Source: Geothrix limicola
GTDB lineage: Bacteria > Acidobacteriota > Holophagae > Holophagales > Holophagaceae
Reading direction: 5' to 3'
Assembly (NCBI RefSeq): GCF_030268085.1
Contig: NZ_BSDE01000003.1
Span: forward strand, 558,001 to 622,000
Length of the DNA stretch: 64,000 bases
The position numbers and the translations under genes were made by a program. The notes under the pieces were generated by a model. It was not told the DNA's origin, ran no database searches, and saw only the letters and a list, made by a program, of their open reading frames with translations. This document shows, piece after piece, positions 27,572 through 35,795 of the stretch (the first letter of the stretch is position 1; every line of letters starts with the position of its first letter).

Positions 27572-28000
27572 ATGAAGACGAAAGGCTTATCCGGTGCAGT
27601 CCTGACCGCAGCCATCGGCATGGCGGCCCTCTCGGCCCAGGCTCAGGTGGTGGTCATCATCTCCGCCAAGAACCCCATTTCGAAACTGTCGGCCGATCAG
27701 GTCTCCCAGATCTTCCTGGGGCAGGCCAAGAGCTTCTACACGGGCGGCCAGGCCGAGGCCGTGGATCAGGCGGAAGGCTCGGGACCGCGCAACGAGTTCT
27801 ATCAGAAGGTCACCGGCAAGAACGCAGCCCAGGTGAAGGCCCACTGGGCGAAGCTGAGCTTCTCGGGGGCCGCCCAGCCGCCCAAGGCGCTCCCCGATAA
27901 CCACGCCGTGGTCAAGCTCGTGGCGGAGAATCCGAAGTACATCGGCTACGTGGACAAGGCCGCGGTGGATGCCAGCGTGAAGGTGGTGCTGGCGCCCTAA
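27572..28000 (+). CDS. Short PstS-like periplasmic phosphate-binding-type protein
   Basis: A 142-residue protein with signal peptide (AAIGMAALSAQA) and one PBP-like domain: VVVIISAKNPISKLSADQVSQIFLG matches the first strand and helix of PstS-like domains, and GSGPRNEFY corresponds to the Arg/Ser anion-binding segment. It is about half the length of a true PstS. Such short versions are frequent beside porin-like genes. No ABC permease or ATPase follows, so it may deliver anion to a distant transporter or act as sensor. Overlaps the convergent MFS gene by 4 bases. Confidence 0.85.
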   Translation: MKTKGLSGAVLTAAIGMAALSAQAQVVVIISAKNPISKLSADQVSQIFLGQAKSFYTGGQAEAVDQAEGSGPRNEFYQKVTGKNAAQVKAHWAKLSFSGAAQPPKALPDNHAVVKLVAENPKYIGYVDKAAVDASVKVVLAP

Positions 28001-29331
28001 CCCGAAACACCTTCGGGATCCGTCGCCCTCTCCGCCTCTCCCACGCCCAGGCCCCTCAGGTTGGGCCGGCTGAGGCAGGCGAGGGCGATGGCGCTGAGGA
28101 GGAAGCCGGCGCCCATGAAGAGGGTGCGCAGTGAGGTGACCTTCAGCAGCGCGCCCGCCAGGGCGGCGGAGATGGGGCCCACGCCCATGAGGACGAAGAA
28201 GAGCAGGCTCATGGTCCGGCCCATGAGCGCGATGGGCACGCGCCGCTGGATCCAGCTCACCACGCCCACCTGGGCGACGCCGGCGAAGCAGCCCATGAGG
28301 GCCAGCAGGATCGCGCAGAACGTGGTGGAGGGGGCCTGTGGCAGGGCGGCCAGCAGCAGGCCCGCCAGCGTATCGAAGCCGAGGATCAGGAGGCCCAGGC
28401 GGCCGCCGGAGAGGCGGAGGCTGCGTTGCGACGCGAGGTTGCCCAGGAGGATGCCGCCCCCGTACGAGGTCATGAGCAGGCCCAGGGAGGCGGCGCCGTG
28501 GTGCAGGCGCGTGTCCGCCAGCACGGGCAGGCCCACCTGCACGGGGCCGCCGACGAAGACAGAGACCAGGCCCAGGTAGAGGAAGAAGGCGCGGAGCTGG
28601 GCGTCGGCGCCGATGTGGCGGATGCCCTTGACCACGTCCGCCAGCACGCCGCCTTCCGCGGCCTTCGGCCGGTCCTCGCCCGGCAGGCGGATGAGCAGGA
28701 GGCTGGCGAGGGAGACGACGAAGCTGAGGGCGTCCACGGCGAAGCTGAGGCCCATGCCCCGGGCATCCGCCAGGCCATGAGCATTCGCCAGCGCGCCCGG
28801 CGCGTGCGGGGCGGCGCCGCCGGCGATGAGCAGGCCCGCGAGCACGGGCCCCAGGATCATGCTGGCCTGGCGCAGGCCCATGACGAGGCCGTTGGCGGCC
28901 TGGAGCTGCTCCCGCGGCAGCATCTGCGGCAGGATCGAGGAGGCCGCCGGGAAGGCGAAGGCCGTGGAGAGGCCGATGCCCGCGGCGATGAGGTAGAGCA
29001 GGCTCATGCGGATGCCGCCGCCGAGCACCAGGGCGGCCAGGAGCACGACGAAGGCCGTGTTCACGCCGCGGGACACCAGGAGGACGCGGCGGGGGGACAT
29101 GCGGTCCACCACGGCGCCGCCGATGAGCATGAAGGCCGCGCGGGGCAGGGCCATCACCATCAGCACCAGGCCCAGGGCGCCGGGGTTGCCGGTGAGCTTG
29201 AGCACCAGCCAGGGCAGGGCCACGAGGGTGAACTGGTCGCCCACGGCGGAGATGGCGCTGCCGGTGAAGAGCAGCGTGAAGTTGCGGTTGGCGAAGAGCC
29301 GCGGCGTTGATGCGGCGGAAGGTGCGGACAT
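27997..29331 (-). CDS. MFS efflux-type transporter
   Basis: A 444-residue inner-membrane protein with 12 predicted helices, beginning NFTLLFTGSAISAVGDQF, the typical helix-1 motif of the MFS-3/enterobactin-exporter (EntS-like) and macrolide-efflux group. DRMSPRRVLLVSR fits the loop 2-3 signature. Likely exports a small hydrophobic compound or siderophore, unspecified. The ATG at 29331 has CCGGAG at good spacing. Upstream smpB is 53 bases away on the same strand. Confidence 0.88.
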   Translation of the reverse strand: MSAPSAASTPRLFANRNFTLLFTGSAISAVGDQFTLVALPWLVLKLTGNPGALGLVLMVMALPRAAFMLIGGAVVDRMSPRRVLLVSRGVNTAFVVLLAALVLGGGIRMSLLYLIAAGIGLSTAFAFPAASSILPQMLPREQLQAANGLVMGLRQASMILGPVLAGLLIAGGAAPHAPGALANAHGLADARGMGLSFAVDALSFVVSLASLLLIRLPGEDRPKAAEGGVLADVVKGIRHIGADAQLRAFFLYLGLVSVFVGGPVQVGLPVLADTRLHHGAASLGLLMTSYGGGILLGNLASQRSLRLSGGRLGLLILGFDTLAGLLLAALPQAPSTTFCAILLALMGCFAGVAQVGVVSWIQRRVPIALMGRTMSLLFFVLMGVGPISAALAGALLKVTSLRTLFMGAGFLLSAIALACLSRPNLRGLGVGEAERATDPEGVSG

Positions 29332-29384
29332 GAAGGCTCCGGGGTGATCGGATGGGCGGGGCAATCAACGGGACGAGAACGCCG

Positions 29385-29840
29385 TCAGTCCCGTGCCCCC
29401 TTGCGAATGCGGTCCATCTCGCGTTTCTGCTCGCGTTCTTTCAGCGCCTCGCGCTTGTCGCTGTGGGCCTTGCCCTCGGCCAGGGCAACCTTCACCTTGA
29501 TCATGCCCTTGTCGTTCAGGTAGATCGCCAGCGGAATGATGGTGAGGCCCTTGCGTACGACCTTGGCGGTCATCTTGGTGATCTCCGCCTTGTGTAGCAG
29601 CAGCTTGCGGGCCCGCAGGGGCTCGTGGTTGGCGTAGGTGCCGAACTCGTAGGGTGAGATGTGGGCCTGCTTCAGCCAGAGCTCGCCGCCCACCGCATCG
29701 ACGTAGGCGTCCTGCAGCTGGCCCAGGCCCGCGCGCAGGGCCTTCACTTCGGTGCCCTGCAGCGAGATCCCGGCCTCCCAGGTCTCGAGGACGTGGTAGT
29801 TGTGCAGGGCTTTGCGGTTGCGGACGAGATCCTCGGACAT
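29385..29840 (-). CDS. smpB: SsrA-binding protein SmpB
   Basis: A 151-residue protein that binds tmRNA and delivers it to stalled ribosomes. Family features are clear: NRKALHNYHVLETWEAGI, LQGTEVKALRAG, AHISPYE, RKLLLHKAEI and the basic C-terminal tail with KREMDRIRKG. Length is normal. The ATG at 29838-29840 opens a typical short leader; upstream in-frame Met codons lie in the DedA gene region. Divergent from dedA with 46 bases between. The ssrA gene itself was not found in the window. Confidence 0.96.
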   Translation of the reverse strand: MSEDLVRNRKALHNYHVLETWEAGISLQGTEVKALRAGLGQLQDAYVDAVGGELWLKQAHISPYEFGTYANHEPLRARKLLLHKAEITKMTAKVVRKGLTIIPLAIYLNDKGMIKVKVALAEGKAHSDKREALKEREQKREMDRIRKGARD

Positions 29841-29886
29841 GACTCCAGTGTATCCGCCGCTAGACTTGTCCTTTTGGGACATCCCG

Positions 29887-30543
29887 ATGCTGCAGAAGAT
29901 CCTCGCCCCGATCGTCGCCTGGATGGTGGCCCTCATGGCCGCCATGGGGCCCCTCGGCGTCATGTTGCTCATGGCCATCGAAAGCGCCTGCATCCCCCTG
30001 CCCAGCGAAGTGATCATGCCCTTCGCCGGGTATCTCGCCTTCAAGGGTCAGCTCACGTTCTTCGGGCTGGGTGCGGGAAGTCCCGTGGCGCAGATCTGGA
30101 TCGCGGGCGTCTTCGGCGCCCTGGGCTGCAACCTGGGCAGCCTGCCCGCCTATGAGGTGGGCGCCTGGGGTGGACGGCGTGCCGTCGAGAAGTACGGCAA
30201 GTACATCTGGCTGCACACGGGCCACCTGGATCAGGCCCACCGCTTCTTCGAACGCTACGGCAGCGAGGCCATCATCATCGGCCGCCTGCTGCCCGTCGTG
30301 CGCACCTTCATCGCCCTGCCCGCGGGCATCGCCCAGATGAACCGCACGCGCTTCCACATCTACACCTTCGTGGGCAGCCTGCCCTGGTGCCTGGGTCTCG
30401 CCTGGATCGGCTTCAAGCTCGGCGAGAAGTGGAACACCCTCGGCGTCTACTTCCACAAGCTCGACGCCGTCATCGGCGTGCTGCTGCTCGCGGGCGTGGC
30501 CTGGTTCGTGATCGACCACTTCAGGAACCGCGCGAAGGGCTGA
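29887..30543 (+). CDS. DedA/SNARE-associated family membrane protein
   Basis: A 218-residue inner-membrane protein. The DedA motifs are MAIESACIPLPSEVIMPFAGYLA (residues about 29-51, seen as IESACIPLPSEV and PFAGYLA), FERYGSEAIIIGRLLPVVRTFIALPAG (FxRY..xxxxxGRxxPxxR) and the reentrant helices around them. Members act in proton-dependent lipid-carrier (undecaprenyl phosphate) recycling or phospholipid flipping. Length is normal. The ATG at 29887 is chosen from the conserved short N-terminus. Confidence 0.93.
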   Translation: MLQKILAPIVAWMVALMAAMGPLGVMLLMAIESACIPLPSEVIMPFAGYLAFKGQLTFFGLGAGSPVAQIWIAGVFGALGCNLGSLPAYEVGAWGGRRAVEKYGKYIWLHTGHLDQAHRFFERYGSEAIIIGRLLPVVRTFIALPAGIAQMNRTRFHIYTFVGSLPWCLGLAWIGFKLGEKWNTLGVYFHKLDAVIGVLLLAGVAWFVIDHFRNRAKG

Positions 30544-30550
30544 GTCCGCC

Positions 30551-30860
30551 TCAGCTCCGGCCTTCCCTCGCGCGTTTCAGCACGCCTTCGACGGCCGAAA
30601 GGGTGACCGCCACATCGGCCTCGGTGGTCTGCCAGTTGCACACGGAGATCCGCATGCAGCGCTGGCCCCGCCAGGTCGTTCCTCCGACGAAGGTGCGGCC
30701 CGTCTTCACGATTTCGGCGATGATGCGGTCCGTGTGGGCGTCATGATCGGCCGCCGTGGCCGAGGGTGAGGGATCCGGAAAACGGACGAGGCCCTGGTTG
30801 ATGCGCGGTTCCCACATCAGCTGTGCCCCCTCCAGGGCGCCGATGCCCTGGGGCAGGATC
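30551..30860 (-). pseudogene. C-terminal remnant of a group II PLP-dependent decarboxylase
   Basis: The frame encodes about 100 residues (INQGLVRF, GGTTWRGQRCMRISVCNWQTT, read as pattern) that match the extreme C-terminus of glutamate/aromatic/diaminobutyrate-type PLP decarboxylases. The region upstream toward 30900 continues in frame for a short distance (LPQGIGALEGAQL) and then loses similarity. The catalytic domain with the PLP lysine is absent. It therefore is a 3' fragment left by deletion, lying between dedA and the hybrid kinase gene. No start with a ribosome site is seen. Positions 30861-30919 hold nothing recognisable. Confidence 0.7.
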
Positions 30861-30919
30861 CCGCCCGAGCCCGGCTTCGGCGAGCCGATTCTTGCGCCGA
30901 ACCCTTGTCGGAAGCACGC

Positions 30920-32989
30920 CTAGCTGTGCGTCTGTGCGACGAGTGCCTCCAGCCTTGCCTTGAGCTCGTTCATGCTGAAGGGCTTGGGCAGCAGCTTGAC
31001 GTGGGGGAAGGCCTGGACCAGATCCAGGGCGGTCTGGTCCACCCGTCCCGTGGCCAGCAGAACGGGCAACTCCGGTCGCAGGTCGCGGAGGTAGGGCAGG
31101 GTGCCCCCTCCTCCCAGGCCCGGCATGTTCATATCCAGGATGAGCACTTCGGCGACCCTGTCGGAGGCGAGCCAGGCCAGGGCGGCCTCGCCGCTGTCCA
31201 GGGGCGTGACGCGGTGGCCCAGGCACTGGATCACGGAGGCCAGCGTGTCGCGGATCAGCGGGTCGTCGTCCACCAGCACGACGTCGAGGCTGGGCGTGGG
31301 TTCCCCGGGAGCAGGCTCGGCAGAAATGCATTGGCCATCTTCGATGGCTTCGGCGGCGGGAAAGCGCAGGATGACCCTGGTGCCCACGCCCACCTCACTA
31401 CGGAGTTCCATGATCCCGTGATGGGCGTTCACGGTGCTGTAGACGATCGAAAGCCCCAGACCCGTTCCCTTGCCCGTGGGCTTGGTCGTGAAGAAGGGAT
31501 CCAGCGCCTTTTCCATCACCTCTTTCGACATGCCGTGTCCAGAATCCTCCACCTCGAGTTCGGCCCAGCCGCCCGGCGTGGTGCGGGTGCGGAGTGTGAG
31601 GCAGCCCCCGGAAGGCATGGCGTCCACCGCGTTGATGCACAGGTTCATGATGGCGTGGAGCAGGGCGCTGGCATCCCCTCGGATGGCCGGAAGGGCGGAA
31701 TCGAGGTCCATCGCCAGGCGGATCTGCCCGAGGGTGGTGCGTTCCAGCAGCAGCACCTCCTCCTGGATCAGGGCATTGAGGTGGACCACTTGGATGTCGG
31801 AAAGATCCCGCCGGGCGAAGTCCAGCAGCCTGCGCAGCAGGCTCGCGCCCCGGTCGCAGGCGTGGACGATGACCGAGAAGGCCTGGTGGGCCGGCGTCTC
31901 GGGAGGCTGCAATTCCTGGTGCATGGAAGCCATCGCGAGGATGGAGCCGAGCACATTGTTCATGTCGTGGGCGACGCCCCCGGCCAGGCTTCCGAGGCTC
32001 TCCATTTTCTGGACCTGAAACAACTCGGATTCGAGAACCCGGCGCTGATCCTCCGAAGCCAGGTGTTCCAGCCCGAAGGAGATCTGCGCCGAGGCTTCTT
32101 CGAGCAGGGCCACGTCCTGATCCTGGAAGACGCCCGCTTCACTGGAGTAGACCATCAGGGCGCCGGCGGCCTGGCCTTGGAAACGGATCGGAACGGAGGC
32201 GGAGGCGTGGAGGTTGAAGGCGGCGGCTTTGTCCCGCCATGGGGCGGTCGCGGGGTCCTCCAAGAAATCCTGGCAGATGTAGCTCCGGTTTTCGCGGATG
32301 CAGCGTCCCGTGGGCCCCATGCCTTCGGCTCGCGCATCGGCCCAGACGCTGAGGCCTTCCAGGTAGCCGAGGCCCGGGCCGGCCTTGGCCACGGGAATGA
32401 CCTGCTGGGAGACCGGGTCCGTCCATCCGATCCAGGCCAATCGGAAACCGCCCTTCTCGACCGCCATGTTGCAGATTTCCTGGAACAGCCCTTCGCGGTT
32501 CTGGACCCTCACGAGGGTATGCCCCAGGTGGCTGAGCATGCCGTAGAGCCGGTTCATGCGCTCCAGTTCGCGCTCATGATATTTGCGCTCGGAGATGTCC
32601 CGGGAGTTGACCACGATGGCTCGGATGCTGGGGTTGTCCAGCATGTTGACGGCCACGGCCTCCATCCAGATCCAGGATCCATCCTTCCGGGCGTACCGGT
32701 ACTGCACGCAGACCGGAAGACCCGGTTGGGCCAGGCAGGATTCGAAGACTTCCGCGACCCCGGGCGCGTCGTCCGGATGGAAGAATTCGAAGGTGCTGCG
32801 CCCCTCCATCTCCGCGGGATCGAAGCCATGCAGCCGCTGGGCGGCCGGGGAATTGTAGATGAGCCGTCCCTGGCCATCGAGGAGGCTGAGGATGTCCCAT
32901 GAATAGGACAGGAGCGCCCGCATGCGCTCCACACTGAGGCCCGCGGAGGCCGCCCCGGCCCTCTTGCATGCAGGATCGGGATCCGACAT
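30920..32989 (-). CDS. Hybrid sensor histidine kinase: PAS-GAF-HisKA/HATPase-receiver
   Basis: About 689 residues. A PAS domain with PAC (residues about 25-145; LLDGQGRLIYNSPAAQRLHG, ARKDGSWIWMEAVAVN), a GAF domain (about 160-310; LFQEICNMAVEKGGFRLAW), a histidine kinase with the phospho-acceptor in LAGGVAHDMNNVLGSI, N-box NLCINAVDAM, G1 DSGHGM and G2 GTGLGLSIVYS, and a C-terminal receiver (VVLVDDDPLI, phospho-Asp in LILDMNMPG, Lys in LLPKPFS). There is no membrane helix, so it is a cytoplasmic sensor whose ligand is unknown. Start: the ATG at 32989 has GGGGG upstream; an ATG at 33010 would add 7 residues. No partner regulator is adjacent. Confidence 0.92.
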   Translation of the reverse strand: MSDPDPACKRAGAASAGLSVERMRALLSYSWDILSLLDGQGRLIYNSPAAQRLHGFDPAEMEGRSTFEFFHPDDAPGVAEVFESCLAQPGLPVCVQYRYARKDGSWIWMEAVAVNMLDNPSIRAIVVNSRDISERKYHERELERMNRLYGMLSHLGHTLVRVQNREGLFQEICNMAVEKGGFRLAWIGWTDPVSQQVIPVAKAGPGLGYLEGLSVWADARAEGMGPTGRCIRENRSYICQDFLEDPATAPWRDKAAAFNLHASASVPIRFQGQAAGALMVYSSEAGVFQDQDVALLEEASAQISFGLEHLASEDQRRVLESELFQVQKMESLGSLAGGVAHDMNNVLGSILAMASMHQELQPPETPAHQAFSVIVHACDRGASLLRRLLDFARRDLSDIQVVHLNALIQEEVLLLERTTLGQIRLAMDLDSALPAIRGDASALLHAIMNLCINAVDAMPSGGCLTLRTRTTPGGWAELEVEDSGHGMSKEVMEKALDPFFTTKPTGKGTGLGLSIVYSTVNAHHGIMELRSEVGVGTRVILRFPAAEAIEDGQCISAEPAPGEPTPSLDVVLVDDDPLIRDTLASVIQCLGHRVTPLDSGEAALAWLASDRVAEVLILDMNMPGLGGGGTLPYLRDLRPELPVLLATGRVDQTALDLVQAFPHVKLLPKPFSMNELKARLEALVAQTHS

Positions 32990-33058
32990 GTCTGCCCCCG
33001 TTTCGTGCATGACTATATACCCGGATACCCGAATTTATGACCGCAGGGTTCCAAGCTG

Positions 33059-33799
33059 TTAGCGGGTGGATCTGCAGGCCTCCCGGTAGGCCTCTCGCAG
33101 CTGGGGATCCTTGATGATCTGCGCGATGGTCCATTTGGCTTTCCGGATGAAGGCGCGCTTGGGATCGGCGAGGAGCACTCGCTTGTCAAACGTGTTCATC
33201 CCGTGAGACATGCAGAGGATGGTCTGACGGGATTCGAGCTGAGCCATGGGAATGCTGTATTCCTTGAGGAAGGCGCGTTCTTCGGATCTCGTCGCCGATT
33301 CAAGATAGGCCGTGTTCTCAAGCAGGCTTCGGCGGAATGCGAAGGTGCCGGCGGTGGCATGGTTCGGACCATAGGGGCCAAGAATCCACACTTCATCGCG
33401 ATCCGAAAAGTAGGTCGGCAATGCGCTTGATCCTGCGATCAGGCGCCCTGGATTGGAACGAAGGGCTTGCACCGCATGGGCCACTCGCTGCGGCGGATAG
33501 TAGTCGTCGTCATCCATGTAGACGAGGATGTCTCCCGTGGCCACGCGGTGGCTGAGGTTCCGCAAAGCGCCGATGGTGTGGGTTTCGGGTCCCGGAGGAA
33601 GCCTGGTGTAGCGTACGCCCGCGTGGGATTGAACGAGTGGTTCGATCGAAGCGGCGCCGTTGTCGATGACCACCCACTCGATCAATTCCCTGGGGTAGGT
33701 CTGCGCCTCGATGCAGGTTCGAAGCAGCGAGAGGAAGGTGGGCCGATCCCGCGTGAGGGTGCAGATGGAGACCGTGGGAAGGCTCGTTTCGAAAACCAT
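33059..33799 (-). CDS. Family 2 glycosyltransferase
   Basis: A 246-residue GT-A fold protein. SICTLTRDRPTFLSLLRTC forms the nucleotide-binding strand and first helix, VVIDNGAAS the second strand, and VYMDDDDYYPP contains the metal/nucleotide-binding acidic motif. The acceptor side ends with a basic helix (RAFIRKAKWTIAQII). It probably adds a sugar to a surface glycan or protein, substrate unknown. Codon use is less GC-rich than in neighbours (many A/T third positions), and it stands alone between a kinase and a peptidase, so it may have been acquired by transfer. Its 5' neighbourhood carries no other glycan gene. Confidence 0.88.
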   Translation of the reverse strand: MVFETSLPTVSICTLTRDRPTFLSLLRTCIEAQTYPRELIEWVVIDNGAASIEPLVQSHAGVRYTRLPPGPETHTIGALRNLSHRVATGDILVYMDDDDYYPPQRVAHAVQALRSNPGRLIAGSSALPTYFSDRDEVWILGPYGPNHATAGTFAFRRSLLENTAYLESATRSEERAFLKEYSIPMAQLESRQTILCMSHGMNTFDKRVLLADPKRAFIRKAKWTIAQIIKDPQLREAYREACRSTR

Positions 33800-33845
33800 G
33801 CTTCGGACTCCAACGCGGGTTCGGGTCGCTTCCGACCCCTTCTAT

Positions 33846-34811
33846 TTATAGCGACGAAAAGCGGTCCGTCGCCGCCACCAGGGCCCGCGAAATGCCCGCG
33901 TCGTAGGCGCTGTGGCCGGCGTCGGGCACGATGACGAGGTCCGCCTCGGGCCAGGCCTTCGACAGGGCCCAGGCGGTTTCGATGGGGCAGACCATGTCGT
34001 AGCGGCCCTGGATGATGGCGCCGGGGATGCCCTTCAGCTTCGGCGCGTCGCGCAACAGCTGGGCCTCATCCATCCAGCCCTTGTTGAGGAAGTAGTGGCA
34101 CTCGATGCGCGCGAAGGCCAGCGTGGTGGCCTCGTCGCCGTAGGAGGCGATGAAGTCGGGATCGGGGATGAGCTTGCTGGTGGCGCCTTCCCAGATGCTC
34201 CAGGCCTTGGCGGCGGGCAGGTTCAGCTCGGGATCCTCGCTCAGTAGGCGCTTGGCGTAGGCCTGCAGGAAGTCGCCGCGCTCGGCCTCGGGGATGGCGT
34301 CGCGGTAGGGCTCCCAGGCATCGGGGAAGATGCGGCTGGCGCCCTCCTGGTAGAGCCAGTCCACCTCGCGCTGGCGCAGCAGGAAGATGCCGCGGAGGAT
34401 CAGCTCGGTCACGCGCTGCGGGTGCTTCTGTGCGTAGGCCAGGCCCAGCGTCGCGCCCCAGGAGCCGCCGAAGACCATCCAGCGGTCGATGCCGAGGTGC
34501 TCGCGGATGCGCTCGATGTCGGCCACGAGGTCCCAGGTCGAATTCTCGCGGACCTCGGCGTAGGGCGTGCTCTGGCCGCAGCCGCGCTGATCGAAGAGGA
34601 TGATGCGGTACTTCTCCGGATCGAAGTAGCGACGATGCTTGGGGCTGGTGCCGCCGCCGGGACCGCCGTGCAGAAAGATCACGGGCTTGCCTTCCGGGTT
34701 GCCGCTCTCCTCCACGTACAGCTCGTGCAGCTCGGAGACCTTCAGGCGGAGCACACGGGTGGGCTCGAGGGCGGGGTAGAGCCAGCTCACGGGATCCTTG
34801 CGGAGGGTCAT
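33846..34811 (-). CDS. pip: Proline iminopeptidase (alpha/beta hydrolase)
   Basis: A 321-residue S33-family peptidase releasing N-terminal proline. HGGPGGGTSPKHRRYFDP carries the oxyanion-hole motif, DQRGCGQSTP is family-specific, GGSWGATLGLAYA contains the nucleophilic Ser, and the C-terminal GRYDMVCP and DAGHSAYD supply the catalytic Asp and His. Full length. The ATG at 34811 has AAGGAG at good spacing. No signal peptide, so cytoplasmic. Confidence 0.95.
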   Translation of the reverse strand: MTLRKDPVSWLYPALEPTRVLRLKVSELHELYVEESGNPEGKPVIFLHGGPGGGTSPKHRRYFDPEKYRIILFDQRGCGQSTPYAEVRENSTWDLVADIERIREHLGIDRWMVFGGSWGATLGLAYAQKHPQRVTELILRGIFLLRQREVDWLYQEGASRIFPDAWEPYRDAIPEAERGDFLQAYAKRLLSEDPELNLPAAKAWSIWEGATSKLIPDPDFIASYGDEATTLAFARIECHYFLNKGWMDEAQLLRDAPKLKGIPGAIIQGRYDMVCPIETAWALSKAWPEADLVIVPDAGHSAYDAGISRALVAATDRFSSL

Positions 34812-34854
34812 CGATGCTCCTTGTCTGGAAGGTCTCAGAAGGGTTTCCCGAAGG

Positions 34855-35742
34855 CTACACGAAGAACAGCGCGGCGGCGCCGGCAAGGGCGAGCAGGGTG
34901 CCGAGGATGGCGTGTCCGCCCACCTTCTCCTTGAACGTGAAGTGGGAGACGGGCAGCAGGATCACGGGGGAAAGCGACATCAGGGTGGCGGCCACGCCCA
35001 TGGAGGACCGGCTGATGGCGATGAGGGACAGCACCACGCCCAGCACGGGGCCGGTGAGCGCGCCGAGGGCGATGAAGGCCGTGGCCCGGCCGTCCCGCAT
35101 GGATCCCAGGGTGCCCCGCAGGCGACCCGTGGCGCCGAAATAGAGCAGCAGCGCGATCGTGCCCGCGCTCACGCGGATGAGGTTGGCGGAGATCGGGGAG
35201 AAGCCACCCGCCAGGCCGAAGAGGCTGAAGATCATGCCCACGGATTGGCCAAAGGCGCCGCCGATGCCGAGCAGGATGCCGCGCCACAGATGGGGGTGGG
35301 CCTCCTGTTCGCCGCCATCCCACACCACCCAGGCGATGCCCGCGAGGGTGACGACCATGGCGAGGATCTTTGCGAGGCTCAGGCTCTGGCGGAAGAACAT
35401 CCAGGCCAGCAGGGCGCTGAAGATGGGGGATAGCGTCATGAGCAGCATGGAGAGGCGCGCGCCGATGAGGACGAAGGCTTCGAAGAGTACGGCGTCGCCC
35501 AGGGCGAAGCCGATGAGGCCCGAGGCGCCCAGCCAGCCCAGGCGCGCGGCGCCGGCCTGCAGGGGGAAGGGGCTGCCGAGGGCGACCTGGTGCACGAGGA
35601 TCATGGCGGCCAGGGCCATGAGCAGGCGCCCCAGGTTCACGGAGGCCGAGCCCACACGGCGGCCGGCCACGGTGAAGCAGACCGAGTTCAGCGCCCAGCA
35701 GGCGGCCGTGAGGAGGGCGGCGCTTTCGCCGAGGTAGGGCAC
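34855..35742 (-). CDS. EamA/DMT-family permease
   Basis: A 295-residue inner-membrane protein with 10 predicted helices arranged as two EamA repeats (GESAALLTAACWALNSVCF and GILLGIGGAFGQSVGMIF begin the halves). The family exports metabolites; substrate unknown. A GTG at 35742 is chosen because GGAG lies 5 bases upstream; an ATG at 35778 would add 12 polar residues but has GAGGGT too close. Downstream pip is 43 bases away on the same strand. Confidence 0.88.
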   Translation of the reverse strand: MPYLGESAALLTAACWALNSVCFTVAGRRVGSASVNLGRLLMALAAMILVHQVALGSPFPLQAGAARLGWLGASGLIGFALGDAVLFEAFVLIGARLSMLLMTLSPIFSALLAWMFFRQSLSLAKILAMVVTLAGIAWVVWDGGEQEAHPHLWRGILLGIGGAFGQSVGMIFSLFGLAGGFSPISANLIRVSAGTIALLLYFGATGRLRGTLGSMRDGRATAFIALGALTGPVLGVVLSLIAISRSSMGVAATLMSLSPVILLPVSHFTFKEKVGGHAILGTLLALAGAAALFFV

Positions 35743-35795
35743 GGGGACTCCAGGACGCTCCCCATGCGGCGGGGACATACCCTCATGTTACGAGG

